Of a DNA stretch of 64,000 nt, positions 62,670 through 64,000 are shown one piece after another; the stretch's first letter is position 1; the number at the start of each line of letters is the position of its first letter. A program made the position numbers and the translations under genes. Source of the DNA: Senegalimassilia faecalis. Lineage in GTDB: Bacteria; Actinomycetota; Coriobacteriia; Coriobacteriales; Eggerthellaceae. The stretch is from the NCBI RefSeq assembly GCF_004135645.1, contig NZ_SDPW01000001.1, positions 62,001 through 126,000 of the forward strand, given 5' to 3'. The notes under the pieces were generated by a model, which searched no databases, was not told the DNA's origin, and saw only the letters and a list, made by a program, of their open reading frames with translations.

Positions 62670-64000
62670 CTATTCGCCTTCCATTTCGTAGAGCAGCGTG
62701 TCTGCGATTTTGACGCGGACTACTTCGCCGGGTTTTCCCTGGTCGACATAGGTGACACCGTCGACTTCCGGTGCTTGGCACATGGCGCGGCCGAACAGCT
62801 GGCCGTCCTCTTCGGTGCCTTCGACCAGCACGTCGACCGTGCTTCCCACGCGGCTAGCGATCAGCGGCGTGCACACGTCGTCTGCTAGGTCGCGCAGGCG
62901 TTGCGCGCGGAAAGCCTTTTCGTCGTCTTCAACCTGGTCGGGCAGGTCGTATGCGCGCGTGCCCTCTTCGCGGGAGTAGGCGAACACGCCGATGTAGTCG
63001 CACAGGCCCTCTTCCACGAAATCGCACAGCTCGTCGAAGTCGTCTTCGGTTTCGCCGGGGAATCCTGCGATGAGCGTGGTGCGCAGCGTGACGCCCGGCA
63101 CCATGTCGCGAACGTGCTCCATGAGCTGCTCGTATTCCTCGCGCGAACCCTTACGGTGCATGGCCTTCAAGATGCGCGGCTGCACGTGCTGCAGCGGGAT
63201 ATCGAAGTAGTTGCAGATGTTGTCGTGGTCGGCAACGGCTGACAGCAGCTCGTCAGTGATGCCCTCAGGCTGGATATACATGATGCGGAACCAGGTATCG
63301 GGAAACTCGTCGGCTAGTTTGCCTGCAAGCGTGCCGAGGCTTGACGGTTCGTCAAAGTCTTGGCCCCAACGGCCCGTATCCTGCGCAATGAGCACGACCT
63401 CGCGCACGCCTTCGGCCACGCGATCGGCCACATCCTGGCGTACCTGTTCGTAGGGGAAGCTGTGGTAGCGCCCGCGGATATAGGGAATGGTGCAGTACGA
63501 GCAGAAGCGGTCGCAGCCGTCGGAAATCTTCACATAGGCAGATACCGCGCGCGTGCCGTCAAGGGCGATGGCGCCTTCGGGCACCGCACCCAGCGTTGCG
63601 CTGCGCAGATCTTTCAACACGCTGTCGGTAAGGCCAAGTGCGCCAGCAACGATGGACGAGATGTCGTCTTCTTTGCTGCACGGAACAAACGCGCTTGCTT
63701 CCTGCAGCTCGTCTGCCAGCTCTTCACCGTAACGCGCCGGCATGCAACCTGCGACGATAAGCGCCGCACCTGCGGCTACGTTGGGCATGCCCGCAACCTC
63801 GAAAATGGCCTCGAGGCTTTCCTCGGTGGCGCTTTGGATGAACGAGCAGGTGTTCACGACGACTGCGTTGGCCGTTTGCGGGTCGTTTGCTATGGCGAAG
63901 CCGGCGCGGCGCAGTTGCGATTGCATGCGTTGCGTGTCCACTTCGTTTTTTGCGCACCCCATGGTGACGAACGCGACGGCGGGCGGGTTCGTGCTAGAGA
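62670..64000 (-). CDS. rimO: Ribosomal protein S12 methylthiotransferase, N-terminus outside window
   Basis: A radical SAM enzyme acting on Asp89 of S12. GCAKNEVDTQ with the first cluster cysteine, NTCSF, the SAM motif CDRFCSYC and a C-terminal TRAM domain. The open frame continues past the ATG at 63960-63962 through AVAFVTMGCAKN to the window edge, and RimO normally has a few residues before this motif. The true start is therefore probably outside. It heads the pgsA-cinA, recA cluster. Confidence 0.95.
   Translation of the reverse strand, partial: SSTNPPAVAFVTMGCAKNEVDTQRMQSQLRRAGFAIANDPQTANAVVVNTCSFIQSATEESLEAIFEVAGMPNVAAGAALIVAGCMPARYGEELADELQEASAFVPCSKEDDISSIVAGALGLTDSVLKDLRSATLGAVPEGAIALDGTRAVSAYVKISDGCDRFCSYCTIPYIRGRYHSFPYEQVRQDVADRVAEGVREVVLIAQDTGRWGQDFDEPSSLGTLAGKLADEFPDTWFRIMYIQPEGITDELLSAVADHDNICNYFDIPLQHVQPRILKAMHRKGSREEYEQLMEHVRDMVPGVTLRTTLIAGFPGETEDDFDELCDFVEEGLCDYIGVFAYSREEGTRAYDLPDQVEDDEKAFRAQRLRDLADDVCTPLIASRVGSTVDVLVEGTEEDGQLFGRAMCQAPEVDGVTYVDQGKPGEVVRVKIADTLLYEMEGE

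Overview
The window is about 64 kb of GC-rich bacterial chromosome. It most resembles an anaerobic Eggerthellales member (class Coriobacteriia, Actinomycetota): a membrane-embedded LuxR-type regulator sits beside a transporter, menA indicates menaquinone, RNase Y, SpoVS and RecX are Gram-positive-like, and an Ech-type hydrogenase and an indolepyruvate:ferredoxin oxidoreductase are present. The assignment rests on gene content only; no 16S gene is present and no species is claimed.

Layout. 1-7.0 kb is a metal-homeostasis block: a Zn/Cd-type P-ATPase with a separate HMA protein and an ArsR/SmtB repressor (minus strand), an Fe-S protein, then CsoR and a CopA copper ATPase that carries an extra C-terminal HMA domain. 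7.1-13.8 kb holds a PLP-transferase-fold protein without its catalytic lysine, DNA polymerase IV, a 7TM-LuxR regulator divergent from a YfcC-type carrier, and DegV. 14.1-21.2 kb is housekeeping (ileS, lspA, rluD, hemH, coaBC, tRNA-Pro). 21.4-25.0 kb carries an intact solute-binding lipoprotein/hybrid histidine kinase pair flanked by decayed pieces of related genes. 25.3-31.1 kb is a complete six-gene echABCDEF operon whose EchD has an unusual repeat tail. 31.2-42.2 kb contains a PgsA-like enzyme, a VanW protein and a 2-oxoacid/aryl-acid fermentation cluster (paaK, ACT, dacA-like, FHA, iorA, iorB, ACT, paaK). 42.2-51.2 kb is a mixed, visibly less GC-rich stretch with gluQ, menA, small membrane and lipoproteins, a 12-copy octanucleotide array, dut, nrdR, and lexA divergent from a small SOS-type membrane protein. 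51.2-64 kb is a minus-strand housekeeping block (hflX, dapF, miaA, miaB, spoVS, a GHKL ATPase, rny, recX, recA, a pgsA-cinA fusion, rimO) with a LexA-controlled recA promoter.

How the genes may work together. IorAB would oxidise arylpyruvates to aryl-acetyl-CoA and reduce ferredoxin; the PaaK-type ligases would interconvert the acid and CoA thioester; Ech would re-oxidise ferredoxin with H2 evolution and ion translocation. The coupling is inference from co-location. lexA, recA-recX, dinB and the small protein divergent from lexA are likely SOS genes, with LexA boxes visible at lexA and recA.

Genes are cut at both ends: the Zn/Cd ATPase lacks its C-terminus and rimO lacks its N-terminus.
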